Assembly (NCBI GenBank): GCA_960531495.1
Contig: OY482850.1
Span: 3,459,084 to 3,523,083, forward strand
DNA: 64,000 bases
Direction of reading: 5' to 3'
Origin: Zeus faber
Taxonomy: Eukaryota; Chordata; Actinopteri; Zeiformes; Zeidae
The notes under the pieces were generated by a model that was given only the letters and a program-made list of their open reading frames with translations, was not told the origin of the DNA and ran no database searches. This document shows, one piece after another, positions 1-9,654 of this stretch (position 1 is the first letter of the stretch; each line of letters begins with the position of its first letter). The position numbers and the translations under genes are program-made.

Positions 1-1422
1 CATCATTAGCTCAGAATCTTCAGATCCCATCACCAACAACAACGGTGACCGCCTCCAGCATCTATGCAGTGCTAGGGCCCTATCTATTGTAGACACGTGG
101 TTCCCCAGGAAGAACATACACAAATGGACATGGTATAGCAATGATGGCAACACCCGCAAGGCTTTAGATCACATCATCATCTCCAGTCGCTGGAAATCCA
201 GTGTTACCAACTGCCGTGTGTATCGTGGAGCCCAGCTAGGCAACACGGCCCACCGATTATTGGTTGCCCAGTTGAGACTGGAGTCAAAGGATGTTCCATC
301 ATCACGGGCACCACCTCGACTGAGATCCTCTCATCTCCAGGATCCAACCATCACCTCAGTGTTTACCCGCTCCATCTCCAACCGGTATAATGCCCTGGCC
401 AAAGAAGAACTCACCAACTGGAACCAGCTGCTGACTCCATCTGACGCCCTTACCATACACCTAGGCGCCCCTGGATAACACCAACAATGCTAGAAATCAT
501 AGAGCTCCGTAGAGCAGCATGTCTTAGGGGCCGTCGCCTAAATCGCATACGCAACACCGAGATGCAAGAAGACAGGGAGAGATTCTGGCAAGGATAAGCA
601 GAATGCCTGGAGTCTTCCGCCGAAAATAACAACTTCACCCAACTGTATCGAACCCTGAGGCGAGTGAAATCAGGCCCCTAACAGAAGGCAGTCCAGGTAA
701 AGAACGCACAGGGTATCATACTGAACTCCCAGGATGAATGCAACAGCCACTGGAAGGAGCACTTCAGTGACCTTCTGCATCACCCCGCACCCCAAACTGA
801 CCCCACTCTCACCATTTCATCTAAAAATGCCAGCGCAAATGACAACTACAGCATAGCCCCCTTCACCAAAGTAGAGGTCGTGCAAGCTCTGACCAAACTG
901 AGAAATGACAGAGCCCCTGGTATTTGCAACATCACAGCTGAAATGATGAAATTGGGCGGTGACTACACCATTGACTGGCGCACCGAAATCATCAATCATG
1001 TCTGGATAACTGAGCACCCCCCGGAAGACTGGACCAGGGGTATCATCCTCCCCTTCTGGAAACACAAGGGTAATAAAATGGTCTGCAGCAACCACAGAGG
1101 CATCACGCTCCTGTCTATCCCAGGCAAGATCTTCAAACGCATACTTCTCACCCAGGCCCTTCCGGCCATTAGAAGCGAAAGACGCCCCCAACAGGCGGGC
1201 TTCATGCCAAACCTCACTACAACTGACCAGATCTCTGCCCTCCGCCTCATCATTGAGAAGGTACGCGAGTTCCGCCTAAACAGACACCTCTACATTGCCT
1301 TTCTTGATCTTAAGGCAGCTTTTGACACCGTGGACCACTCCTCCCTCTGGAAGATCCTCACCATCCTTGGAGCTCCAAGAAAGATTACCTCTCTCTTCCA
1401 AAAGCTCTACAGCGATGCTGAA
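1..1422 (+). mobile_element. RTE-like LINE fragment: endonuclease end, linker, start of RT
   Basis: The first ~270 bases encode the end of an APE-type endonuclease (WTWYSNDG and LDHII motifs near 140-180). From about 490 a second frame encodes a charged linker, then the reverse transcriptase start from 880, with NHRGITLLS near 1090, QAGF near 1191 and FLDLKAAFDTVDH near 1300 holding the first catalytic Asp of the RT. The FADD-type palm motif is absent because the element is cut at about 1422. Stops at 477, 597 and 680 and a frame change show it is dead. The 5' end lies outside the window. RTE-like is my best guess from the NxRGI...LLS and QAGF style; the clade is not certain. Confidence 0.8.
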
Positions 1423-1955
1423 CATTTCAAACGGATTTCAACCTCAATGTGACGATGAAATGGAATATTTTAAAGAACCTCCGGAGGAGATCAACAATAC
1501 GCCCATTGTTGTTACAACGGAAGAAGTTTCTGACGTGATAAAGTCCATTGAGGTTGGTCATTGAAAATAAAATAAAATAATTCCACTTTTATAAAACATT
1601 TATATTGTTACTGTTAAATAAAAGCGTTCAACCTTCCCTCAAAACACAAGAACAAAGCAGTGATTGGCCCATTCAGCATTATGTTAAGTAGCCATGTGGC
1701 TTTGGCTACCCCATTTGCATTCTGGGAGCTGGCTATATGAAACAAGTCTGGGCGAAACTTTGAAGGTGATTATCTCAGAAACACAGTTTGACACACCCTT
1801 GTCATCAACAAGTCATAGCTTTAAGAATATTTGCTTGAGTCGCACAAGTGACACCTTGTTTTGAAGCTCTCATTCTTCCCTTTCAAATACTTAAACCTTT
1901 GACCATAAATAAGTCAAAAGTACCAAATGTACGTAGAATCCGTGGTGGGTCATAT
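1412..1955 (+). repeat. Dispersed repeat R1, copy 1 (5' truncated, with small ORF remnant)
   Basis: This stretch is clearly homologous to 17763-18370: the coding-like part (CDDEMEYF, TTEEV), the AAAATAAAATAATTCCACTT block after the stop, and the region from 1660 to 1900 (GTGATTGGCCCATTCAGCATTATG). The frame ends at a TGA at 1561-1563. Compared with copy 2 it lacks the N-terminal part and about 18 bases near 1423. No known domain was recognised. It probably belongs to a non-autonomous transposon or a dispersed pseudo-exon; the class is unknown. Confidence 0.7.
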
Positions 1956-1956
1956 A

Positions 1957-2300
1957 TGTCTATCTGCTCCTGGGCTAATTCCAGCTGGCCCAATTACTAC
2001 AATATACTGTTGTTTACAATCCATCGTCTTTTGTGTCTCTGTGCCGGAGGTCCCTGAAATGCCACTTGGATGGCGTGTGGTAGGAGAGACTGCCACAGTG
2101 GCACCTGCACAGGAACTCTCCAGCACGGGGAAGGGACACAGAAGGGCCGTCCGAAGATGCCCTGGAGCCACCAGCAGTTCAACGGGTGGCCTCAGCACTA
2201 ACCCTCTCCCGACTGGCAGCAGCAGCACCGAGGGTGCCCAGTGGAGGACCGAGTGAGAAGCAGGCACAGCAACCACAGCAGCTGGTTGGACCATCCAGCA
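1957..2300 (+). repeat. Repeat unit A, copy 1
   Basis: Homologous to 2527-2665 and to 21770-22040. Shared landmarks are GTGTCTCTGTGCCGGAGGTC, the CACTTGG...GTGGTAGGAGA block and the GGGGAAGGGACACAG block at 2130. It precedes the cloverleaf-like element, and a second shorter A copy follows that element. No coding function is evident. Confidence 0.65.
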
Positions 2301-2364
2301 GCCCAGCAACCAGTAGGTAGGCCAGGTATTCTCCCTGGCCTCCGTTTGGTGTCGGGGGTATGTG

Positions 2365-2499
2365 GTGTGGGGATGGTGTGTTTTGAGCAACCACACTTAC
2401 CTGGATCTAGGAAATTAGGGACCCGGGTAAGAGTAGCTGCATACCTGTTGCTCGTTGGTTGGTCTAACAAGCAACAGGTTGAAACCCCCATCCCCACAC
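2365..2499. repeat. Cloverleaf-like inverted repeat H, copy 1 (135 bp)
   Basis: A 12-bp perfect terminal inverted repeat (GTGTGGGGATGG 2365-2376; CCATCCCCACAC 2488-2499) closes three internal hairpins: TGTG/CACA at 2377/2392, TTACCTGG/CCGGGTAA at 2397/2423, and a 14-bp stem at 2443-2456/2466-2479 (ACCTGTTGCTCGTT with AACAAGCAACAGGT, one mismatch). A second copy of exactly 135 bp is at 21610-21744 and keeps all the stems. It could be a structured MITE, or a structured RNA or DNA module inside a larger repeat; its function is unknown. Confidence 0.75.
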
Positions 2500-2526
2500 A
2501 CACTCACGATAAGAGCCCGTGTCATG

Positions 2527-2665
2527 AATTATGTCTATCAGCTCCTGGCCCACTCTCCATAATCCACTGGTGTTTACAACCCCACGTCTTCTGTGTCTCT
2601 GTGCCGGAGGTCCCTGAAACGCCACTTGGGTGTTGCGTGGTAGGAGAAACTGACACAACCTAATT
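2527..2665 (+). repeat. Repeat unit A, copy 2 (short)
   Basis: Follows element H directly. It repeats the 1957-2095 sequence (TGTCTATC...GCTCCTGG, GTGTCTCTGTGCCGGAGGTC, CACTTGG). The same H-then-A order is seen at 21610-22040, so H and A are probably parts of one larger repeat family. Confidence 0.65.
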
Positions 2666-2942
2666 TCTGGCACATCCCGGCAACATGCCAGTGTGTACTG
2701 TTTTTGGTGAACGTTTCCTTTGTTTAGATTATTATTTATTTTAACATGTGTAACATACTTTTGAACTACAGCGAATCATTAAAACAGACAACAATTCTGT
2801 GTGCAATAGTCATGTTCATTGGCATTACTATTATTGGTGCAACCCATTGGCCCATTCCATCAGTGCACCAGCGATAGGGTGCCTGCGACCTGCGCTCTGT
2901 TTGTTTGTCACTGTAACCATAAGTAAACAAAAAGACCATCAG
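2666..2942. other. No gene seen
   Basis: AT-rich transition without a coding frame. It ends where the L2 endonuclease frame begins. Confidence 0.5.
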
Positions 2943-4760
2943 AAATGGCTTTATTCAATGCCAGGTCATTAACAAACAAGTCCTTTTTAGTTAATGACCT
3001 TATAAGTACCCATAACCTGGATTTCTCTCTACTGACTGAGACCTGGCTGGACAGAAATGGCACGGTTGCAATCATTGAGACAGCACCTCCTAATTTCAAA
3101 TTCATCCAAACCACTAGAGCTGATAAGAGAGGTTTTGGAATAGCTGCTGTCTTCTCTGATATCTATACCTGCAAGGAAATCCCCCTCTGAGAATTTACAT
3201 ATTTTGAATACCTTGCTATATCTATAAACTGCAGTTCCCAGATTTTAATCATCACCGTCTATCGGCCACCAAAATCAAAATGTGGCTTTCTTGATGAATT
3301 CTCTGAGCAAATGTCCAAGGTCTCCACTGATTATGATTGTGTAATTACTCAGGTAATTTTAACATTCATGTTGACAATCAAACAGTCCCTGATGCTCAAC
3401 ACTTCATTAGCCTATTGGAGGCATTTGACCTCACTCAGCATGTTTCTGGAGCCATCCACAACAAGGTGCATACTCCGGACTTGGTCAATTCAAAAGGACT
3501 GTTCATTTCATAACAATAATACCATTGAAACCTTTAAGAGAATTGTAAATTAGTTATTGCTATTAATGGCATCAACTGAGGATCCTGTGAACAATTTAAA
3601 CTCAAAAATACAAAATATCATTGATATGATTGCACTTGTTAAATCTAAAAACATAGAAATACAAAAAGCCCCCTGGAGAAATGGAGTGGTTCTTAGGCAG
3701 CTTAAAAGAGAGTGTCGCCAGGCAGAATGAAAATGGAGAAAGACAAAATTTCAGGTTCATCATGAACTTTACAAGAATAAACTCAATCAATACAACATAG
3801 AATTTAAACAGGTCAGACAGTGTTGATTGACTTATTAATCCACCATTTACAACCCCATCAAAGATGCCCTTCACTGAAAAATGTGAAGAGTTTCCTACAT
3901 TCTTCAGTAACAAAATTATAGCTATCAGAAAGAATATTAGTGCCTCAACATCCAGAAATAAACCTCCCCTCCAGTTCTCCAGTAATATGACTGCTGCCAT
4001 GTCTCTGTCTCTGTTAAGAGCCATATCAATCACATCACAAAATCAGCCTTCTACCATCTAAAAGACATTTCCAAAATTAAGAGGCTTCCTGTCAAAAGCA
4101 GACTCTGAAAAAGTAATCCATGCATTCATAACAAGGAGATTAGACTACTGTTATGGCCTATTCACTGGCCTCCCGAAATCAGCTGTGCAGCGGTTACAGT
4201 TAATCCAAAATGCAGCTGCGCATGTTCCCACTGGGACAAAAAAGTTTGAACACATCACACCTGTTCTTAGATCTCTACATTCTCTCAATGTTAAAACTAG
4301 GATTGAGTTTAAGATTCTGCTTCTTGTATATAAAGCTCTAAATGGCCTTACACCTATAGTATATAAAATAAATGCAAATTATACACGAACCAGCAAGAAC
4401 TCTTGGTCCACAGGCAGTGGTCTTTTAACCATCCCTCATACCAACTCGAAAGCAGGGGAGGCTGCCTTCTGTATCTATGCCCCAAGTAAATGGAACACCC
4501 TGTTGTAGGACCTGAGAGAGGCCCCCACACCGAAAAACTTTTAAAACCAGGTTCAAAACCTTGCTGTTCACTACAGTCTATGTCTTCTGTGTGTTTGTGT
4601 GTGTGTGTGTGCGTGTGTGTGTGTGTGTGTGACTGTTCATATGATTGCACAGACATTTGATATATTTCCTTTGATTGTATTTCTTTGTAAAGCGCATTGT
4701 GTTGCCCTGGTATGAAATGCACTTAATAAATAAAGTGTGACTTGACTTGACTTGACCTAA
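2943..4760 (+). mobile_element. L2-type LINE, internally deleted, with 3' tail
   Basis: An APE endonuclease start is at 2945-3190 (FNARSLTNK, LLTETWL), continued in other frames to about 3500 (ITVYRPP near 3257). The linker follows, and then an internal junction near 4005-4020 jumps from before the RT core to after it. The C-terminal block at 4100-4540 has the typical L2 ending (RLDYCYGLFTGLP, LQLIQNAAA, FKILLLVYKALNGL, APSKWNTL). The 3' end has the AAAGCGCATTGTGTTGCCC motif and a (TTGAC)n tail at 4739-4755, as in related copies at 31960 and 38304. The whole RT palm is missing, so the copy is dead. Confidence 0.88.
4587..4632. repeat. (TG)n microsatellite in the L2 3' region
   Basis: An interrupted TG run sits between the end of the L2 ORF and its terminal AAAGCGCATTG motif. 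Two other L2 copies carry kilobase-long minisatellites at the same place. Confidence 0.9.
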
Positions 4761-5395
4761 AGGCTCACGAGCGGCACGCGCAATTGCCCTATCCCTTAGG
4801 CAATTTTAAACTCCCTGCACGTACAGTCCCCTCCTTCATTAAGGTCAGCGCAGAATAGGGCTGCAATATGACACAGGACAAAGAGCGGTATCCACAGTCA
4901 TCATGTCAGCGAAATTCCTCTTGAACTTTCTATAACCAATATCTGTTTATGTCTCTATTTTCGATAAACACACAACAAACTTTTCCTCTCAGTGCTGTAA
5001 CTGTGACTTAATGTACTACGGTGTGCTATTTTTACACCCCTTCCCTATGGTTCTTCTGTATGTTCGGCGGCAGTTAGTGTTAGCCAAGCCAAACCTCTAG
5101 CATACACAAGACAAACCAAACACCAACATTCAACATTCATATAGCAACATTCAACAGAGGATCACTCAAACTTCCCGCACCATGGTTTTCCATAAACACA
5201 AGTGCACATAGATCATTTGCATCAGCCTGTGTTTAAGTTCCTTTTTCTGATCCAATAATATAATTACAGTCATTTTTAACAAGGTCAATATATTAGGTTC
5301 GTTGGAGAGGAGACTTTTCCTATACCTGCAACCTAGGTGGAGTCCTGCACTCAGACACAAATCGAATTTGCAGAAAAAAAGACTCTGCTTACCTT
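4761..5395. other. No gene recognised
   Basis: Non-coding, AT-rich sequence with no ORF that resembles a known domain. Its right end may be internal sequence of the minus-strand retroviral element that begins at 5475. Confidence 0.4.
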
Positions 5396-5475
5396 CAGTT
5401 TTGTAGCCAGTATTGTCTCTGAGGTGCAGGTTGGTCCTTCCCAGGTCTCGGTCCTGGTCATCCTGGTTGCCAAAT
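5385..5475 (-). other. Retroviral leader with putative primer-binding site and splice donor
   Basis: Read on the minus strand, the LTR end (...CACAACA) is followed by ATTTGGCAACCAGGATG. That matches the usual LTR-CA / spacer / TGG layout of a retroviral primer-binding site. About 75 bases downstream is AAGGTAAGCAGAG, a good splice donor. The matching tRNA cannot be named from the sequence alone. Confidence 0.55.
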
Positions 5476-5607
5476 TGTTGTGACCAAAAAGTTCCAGACC
5501 TGGGCCAGTGAAAAGTCTGGATCTCTGGACGACATTTCTATCTGTTCTGGCCTCAAAAAACTTGAAAGAAAGAACACTGGAAACGAGCAGAGTCTGATGC
5601 GAAAAAG

Positions 5608-5613
5608 TTTATT
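5608..5613 (-). terminator. Polyadenylation signal of minus-strand LTR
   Basis: AATAAA on the minus strand, about 85 bases after the TATA box. This suggests a short R region. Confidence 0.5.
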
Positions 5614-5693
5614 GTGTATCTGAGCATCAAGTACAGCAATATACAGTGAGAGGGACTGCGGAGTCCAACTTAACTAACCAATCTTTTGGACTT

Positions 5694-5705
5694 CCTTATA
5701 TACCC
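5694..5705 (-). promoter_or_regulatory. TATA box of minus-strand LTR
   Basis: GGGTATATAAGG on the minus strand, upstream of the AATAAA at 5613-5608 and downstream of CCAAT-type boxes. This is the spacing expected of an LTR promoter. Confidence 0.6.
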
Positions 5706-6103
5706 AGATGTATTCTCGTCCAATTACATGTTCTGTCCCTTTCAGCACCAGGAACCAATCATAGTCCTGTTTCCAGAGATTTTCTCTTTTTTTGGGTGGT
5801 TTTCCAAACAACCAATCGGAGGCTTTGTGGAGTGCGAACCAATCACAGCCCTGTTACCATGCAGCCTCTCCTTTTCCTGGAAGAGGGTATTTTATATGGT
5901 TCCTAGAACCGCACCATACATGAGCATATGACCTTGGCCTGTTTCTTTTTGCTTTGGCTGATGTTCGGTTTGGGCTTATTTTTGTAGAAGACTTAAGTTT
6001 TTACTGTAATTTCATTACTTCCCTTAGTTTTTATAGCATACATAATTTAATTTTACAAGGTTTTTTAATACATATCCCTTGAATATTGGTGGTTTCGTAT
6101 AAC

Positions 6104-6420
6104 ATGTTATCAATTTATTTTCAAGTGGAGGATAATTAACCACAACACTTGGCACATAGATATTGCCACAGTGCTCACAATCAAACGCCGCAGTCTCTTG
6201 TTCTACCATGCATGCTCATTTTGCCGAGCTTTTCCTGCCCTTTTACTACTTATAGCATCATCGGTTTCATCAGCATCACCCTCAAATATCCTTAGCTGTA
6301 TCCTTGCATTTTCTGCAAGTTGGCAAATATTGACTGCCTTCTCTAAGCTGAAGTCCATCGCTTTAAGGAATGGCATCCTCACCTTCTTATCTCCAATCAC
6401 AATTTGGTCTTTTTGCTATC
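6104..6420 (-). pseudogene. Gag-like remnant (minus strand)
   Basis: An open frame at 6400-6203 encodes FLKAMDFSLEKAVNICQLAE and continues into a charged region. This resembles the gag segment of gypsy-type elements that precedes the zinc knuckle. A degraded CxxCG (DCEHCGN) follows in the next frame near 6180. It lies upstream of the LTR in transcription sense, so it is either a different element or an internally deleted one. The resemblance is short. Confidence 0.4.
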
Positions 6421-7085
6421 TTCCTCCTATCTGCTTGTTGAATGAATAAATGAAAGAATGACTGAATTGGAAAAAGTGTGCCACACATTTACATATCCCT
6501 TTATCACAGTAGCAGACTCAAAGGGATTACACGTTCACATATCAAAATTAGCTGTCGTCCTCGGGAACAAATACAAATTCCCCTTGCAAAACACTCATTG
6601 CCATGTTCTTTAAGCCAAGCATACGTGGTGTACTCTCTACTCTTGGTCATGCCCTTCAGCCAACGTCCAGTGGGAATTAAGAGGAGTGTTTTGCAGATAA
6701 ATACCACATCAGAGCCAACATATCCAATCAGACTCCTCCCAGCAAAGTCTCACTTCTCTTGACGGTCAGTCCCAACCTCATGTTTTGTCTCTTAATTCCT
6801 TAATTAATATGGAGACTGGGCAATGCCTTCCTCTGCGGTCAGTCAGTCATTTTAAATACTTTCAGTTCCAGCTGGTTCTGAAGGCTGTGTGGTTCCATGG
6901 AAAAGCATCCGCAACTTAAGAGCCATTGTATTTAATATATTAAAAGGTTCTTGTTTGTTATTTGAGTTATTGGCTTGTAGCTGATGGCACTGTGGCCCCT
7001 CCATGGTTCATTGGTAGTTTAATGAAAAGCAGATACACACCATATAATTTAATATTATAAGTTAGCCTCTTCAAGGACAAGAAAC
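6421..7085. other. No gene recognised
   Basis: AT-rich sequence with only chance-sized ORFs. No repeat partner was seen elsewhere in the window. Confidence 0.4.
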
Positions 7086-7400
7086 CTTGTGCAAATAAAT
7101 GGTTATTTAAAGGTGCAGTGTGTAGAATTTAGGGAATGGACTTGGCAGAAATGGAATCTCATATTTACAAGTATGTTTTCATTTGTGTATAATCCCATGA
7201 AAATATGAATCTCGTTTTCCTCAGAATGAACCCTTTTTTATCGACATGGGCGTGGTTATGAATTTTACGCGGGTGTATTCAAATTTTAAATGTATGGGTT
7301 TAAATTTCATTTTGAAGATCACAAAATAAAAGTAGGATACTGGTGTCGCTTTTTCTCTGAATGGTCAATTAAATTCAAGCTTGGGTGAGAACTGGGATGA
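7086..7400 (+). repeat. Dispersed repeat R2, copy 1
   Basis: Begins AAAGGTGCAGTGTGTAGAAT, a sequence I recall as a recurrent repeat start in fish genomes. Positions 7295-7400 (GGGTTTAAATTTCATTTTGA, ACAAAATAAAAGTAGGATAC, TCAATTAAATTCAAGCTTGG) match 21258-21375 with scattered changes. No coding capacity. Probably a MITE or SINE-like repeat of unassigned type. Confidence 0.55.
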
Positions 7401-7757
7401 AGAGTCATACCCTCACAACAAATTTCATTCATAGATACAATTCAACTGGTGGTTGAACTACCACCAGTGCCACTGGTGCAGCTGCACCTGGGCCCAGTGG
7501 CCGTGAGGGGCAATCAGTGGCCGCTAGGGGCCCATCCCATTGGCACACCAGCGCACCCTTGATTAGCAATGCGCTCCGCTGTGTGTCCCCTTGCCCCATT
7601 CCTCCAAATAAAAAAAACGTGTGTTTGTTTTCATTTTACATCTTGGCTATTACATTTGGCCAACATTGCCTGTTGGCTGACAGTCGTATGGCAACCAATT
7701 CCCAGTCAGTTCCCAGGTGATTACCGTGCTGGTTCCAGTCAGCTGGGAGTCCCCCTC
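7401..7757. other. No gene recognised
   Basis: Between R2 and the gypsy-1 LTR. It contains GC-richer, low-complexity text (near 7460-7530) but no recognised domain. Confidence 0.4.
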
Positions 7758-8167
7758 TGTCATGATCTACGCCTTCTTCTACTTTCCCCTCCCTCTCCTT
7801 ACCTGTCTCATTAGCCCAACTCTATTCACCTGCGCACACAGCTGTTCCAGATCTGCAATCTAACCACTATATATGCCTCTCTCACCAGTCACCCATTGCC
7901 AGATCGTCTTCAATGCTTGCACCAGACATTCCAGCGTTTTCCGGACTGATTCCCTGCTACCGACTCTGCCTCGCTCCGACCACGTATCCTGCCTGCCACT
8001 CCACCTGTCTTCTGTCTGCACTCCTCGTTATCGAACCTGCCTGTCCCCGACGATGTATCCTGCCTGTCCCCTGCCTGTCTTCTGTCTGCTCTACAAATAA
8101 AAGACATTACCAAATATCCCTGCCTGTCATTGTGCTGCAATTGGTGGTCCTAACCACACCCGTTACA
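7758..8167 (+). mobile_element. Gypsy-1 5' LTR (410 bp)
   Basis: Runs from TGTCATGATC to CGTTACA, with a TATA box (CTATATATG 7867-7875) and AATAAA (8096-8101) in the expected order. The gag start codon is 17 bases beyond the end, and the short gap contains TCTGGCC as a possible primer site. No 3' LTR of this sequence is seen after 12412, so the element is 3' truncated. The borders rest on TG...CA and on the position of gag. Confidence 0.7.
7867..7875 (+). promoter_or_regulatory. TATA box of gypsy-1 LTR
   Basis: CTATATATG, about 230 bases upstream of the polyadenylation signal and within the LTR. Confidence 0.55.
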
Positions 8168-8184
8168 GTACAATCTGGCCAACA

Positions 8185-9175
8185 ATGGACCCAGCACGCA
8201 ACCCCGAGTTGCTGGCACGCCTGGGAAGGGTGGAGTCACAGCTCCAACACAAGGAGGCTGTCCGAGCCTCCACCTCAGCGGACGTGCGGCTAGCAGCGGC
8301 TAGCCAGGAGCAAGGGCTCCCCACGCTAGCTGCCCAGGTCCAGCAGCTCGCCATCGCTCTTGGTCAGTTCATCCCGCCGCCTGCTTCCCCGGACCCACCT
8401 GCACCGGCCCAGCCTGGGTACTCCCTGGAGCCCCGGGTGGGGGTTCCAGAACGCTACGCCGGAGACGCAGACGGCTGTAGTCCGTTCATTATGAACTGTC
8501 CCATCCTCTTCGCTCTGTAGCCCCACACCTTTGCCTCCGAGGAAGCCAGGGTGGCGTTCACCGTAAATCACCTGATGGGCCGCGCTCGGCTATGGGGAAC
8601 GGCCGAGTGGGAACGACGCACACCAGCCTGCTCCTCCTTCCACGCCTTCGCCGCCGAGCTCCGCAAGGTGTTCGGGGTGACATCACGAGGTCCCGATGCT
8701 GCTGGTGGTCTCCTGGGTCTCAGTCAAGGGTCCCGCTCCGTGGTCGATTACGCGATCGACTTCCACGATTGACTTCCGCACTCAGCCTTGACTGAGCGAG
8801 TGGAACCCGGCAGCCCAGATTGACGCGTTCCTGATGGGATTAGCAGAGTACGTGAAGGATGAGCTAGTTTCCCACGACCTGCCCACCTCTCTCGATGGCA
8901 TCATTGAGCTTGCTTCCCGTATCGACCGACGCATCCAGGCCCGCGAGCAAGAGAGGGATCAGAGGCATGTGGAGCCGTCTTCCAGGTTCCTCCAGGCCGC
9001 CAGCTCTTCCGGCCCGTCAACCCACGAGTGAGGCCTCTCCCATGCGGGTTGGCCAGTCCAGCCTCACCCCAGAGGAGAAGGAGAGACGCCGGGTGGGGAA
9101 CCTTTGCCTCTACTGTGGTCTAGCTGGACACTACATTTCCGGGTGTCCGGTAAAAAGCCGGGCTCGCCAGTGAGG
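8185..9175 (+). pseudogene. Gypsy-1 gag (broken)
   Basis: Starts MDPARNPELLARLG. A coiled N-terminal part and a proline-rich spacer lead into the retrotransposon gag core (VAFTVNHLMGRARLWG at 8553, FHAFAAELRKVFG). The C-terminal zinc knuckle CLYCGLAGHYISGC (9105-9146) has perfect CX2CX4HX4C spacing. The frame is broken by a TAG at 8518, a stop near 8770 and further shifts before 9000. The intact protein would form the particle and bind RNA. This copy cannot make it. Confidence 0.85.
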
Positions 9176-9650
9176 GTAGAGGTCCAGGTGAGCCACACCT
9201 CCGAATCCCCATCCAACCTACGCCCCCTCTGCCAGGCTCGGCTGCTCCTGCCCCAAGGCTCACATTCCCTCGCCATACTTATTGACTCTGGTTTCTGATG
9301 TTAACATCATCGACGATAACCTAGCACGGCAGCTGGGTGTTGGTCGAGTTCTCCTGCCTTCTCCGGTACCTGCCACTGCCCTGGATGGCCGCCTCCTGGG
9401 GACAGTCACCCATCAGACAGTGCCCATCTGCATGCACCTGTCCGGCAACCACCACGAGACGATTCTGACAATTCTGCATCCTGCACTCACTTCGTCACCC
9501 TCTCCTCCTGGGGTTCCCCTGGCTCCGGCGTCACAACCCACACCTCGACTGAACCACAGGGGCTATTCTGGGATGGAGTCCTGCGTGCCATCAGGTCTGC
9601 CTGAAGCAAGCCGCCGCACCTCAGCCACCCAACAGCTCCAGCTCCGCACC
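9176..9650 (+). pseudogene. Gypsy-1 aspartic protease (broken)
   Basis: AILIDSGF at 9269-9295 carries the DSG active-site triad. The frame then shifts at about 9296 into VNIIDDNLARQLGVGRV, the usual continuation of a gypsy protease. A linker to the RT follows. The frameshift falls directly after the catalytic triad. Confidence 0.75.
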
Positions 9651-9654
9651 CGAC

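Larger units (their letters stand above)
5476..5921 (-). mobile_element. Endogenous retrovirus LTR (minus strand)
   Basis: On the minus strand the segment begins TGTATGGTGCGG and ends GGTCACAACA, with a TATA box, a polyadenylation signal and several CCAAT/ATTGG boxes (near 5755, 5810, 5838) in the right order for U3-R-U5. A primer site follows at once. The U3 border is uncertain: a start at 6103 (TGTTATACG) would also fit TG...CA. No second LTR of this family was seen, so the rest of the provirus is deleted or displaced. Confidence 0.6.
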
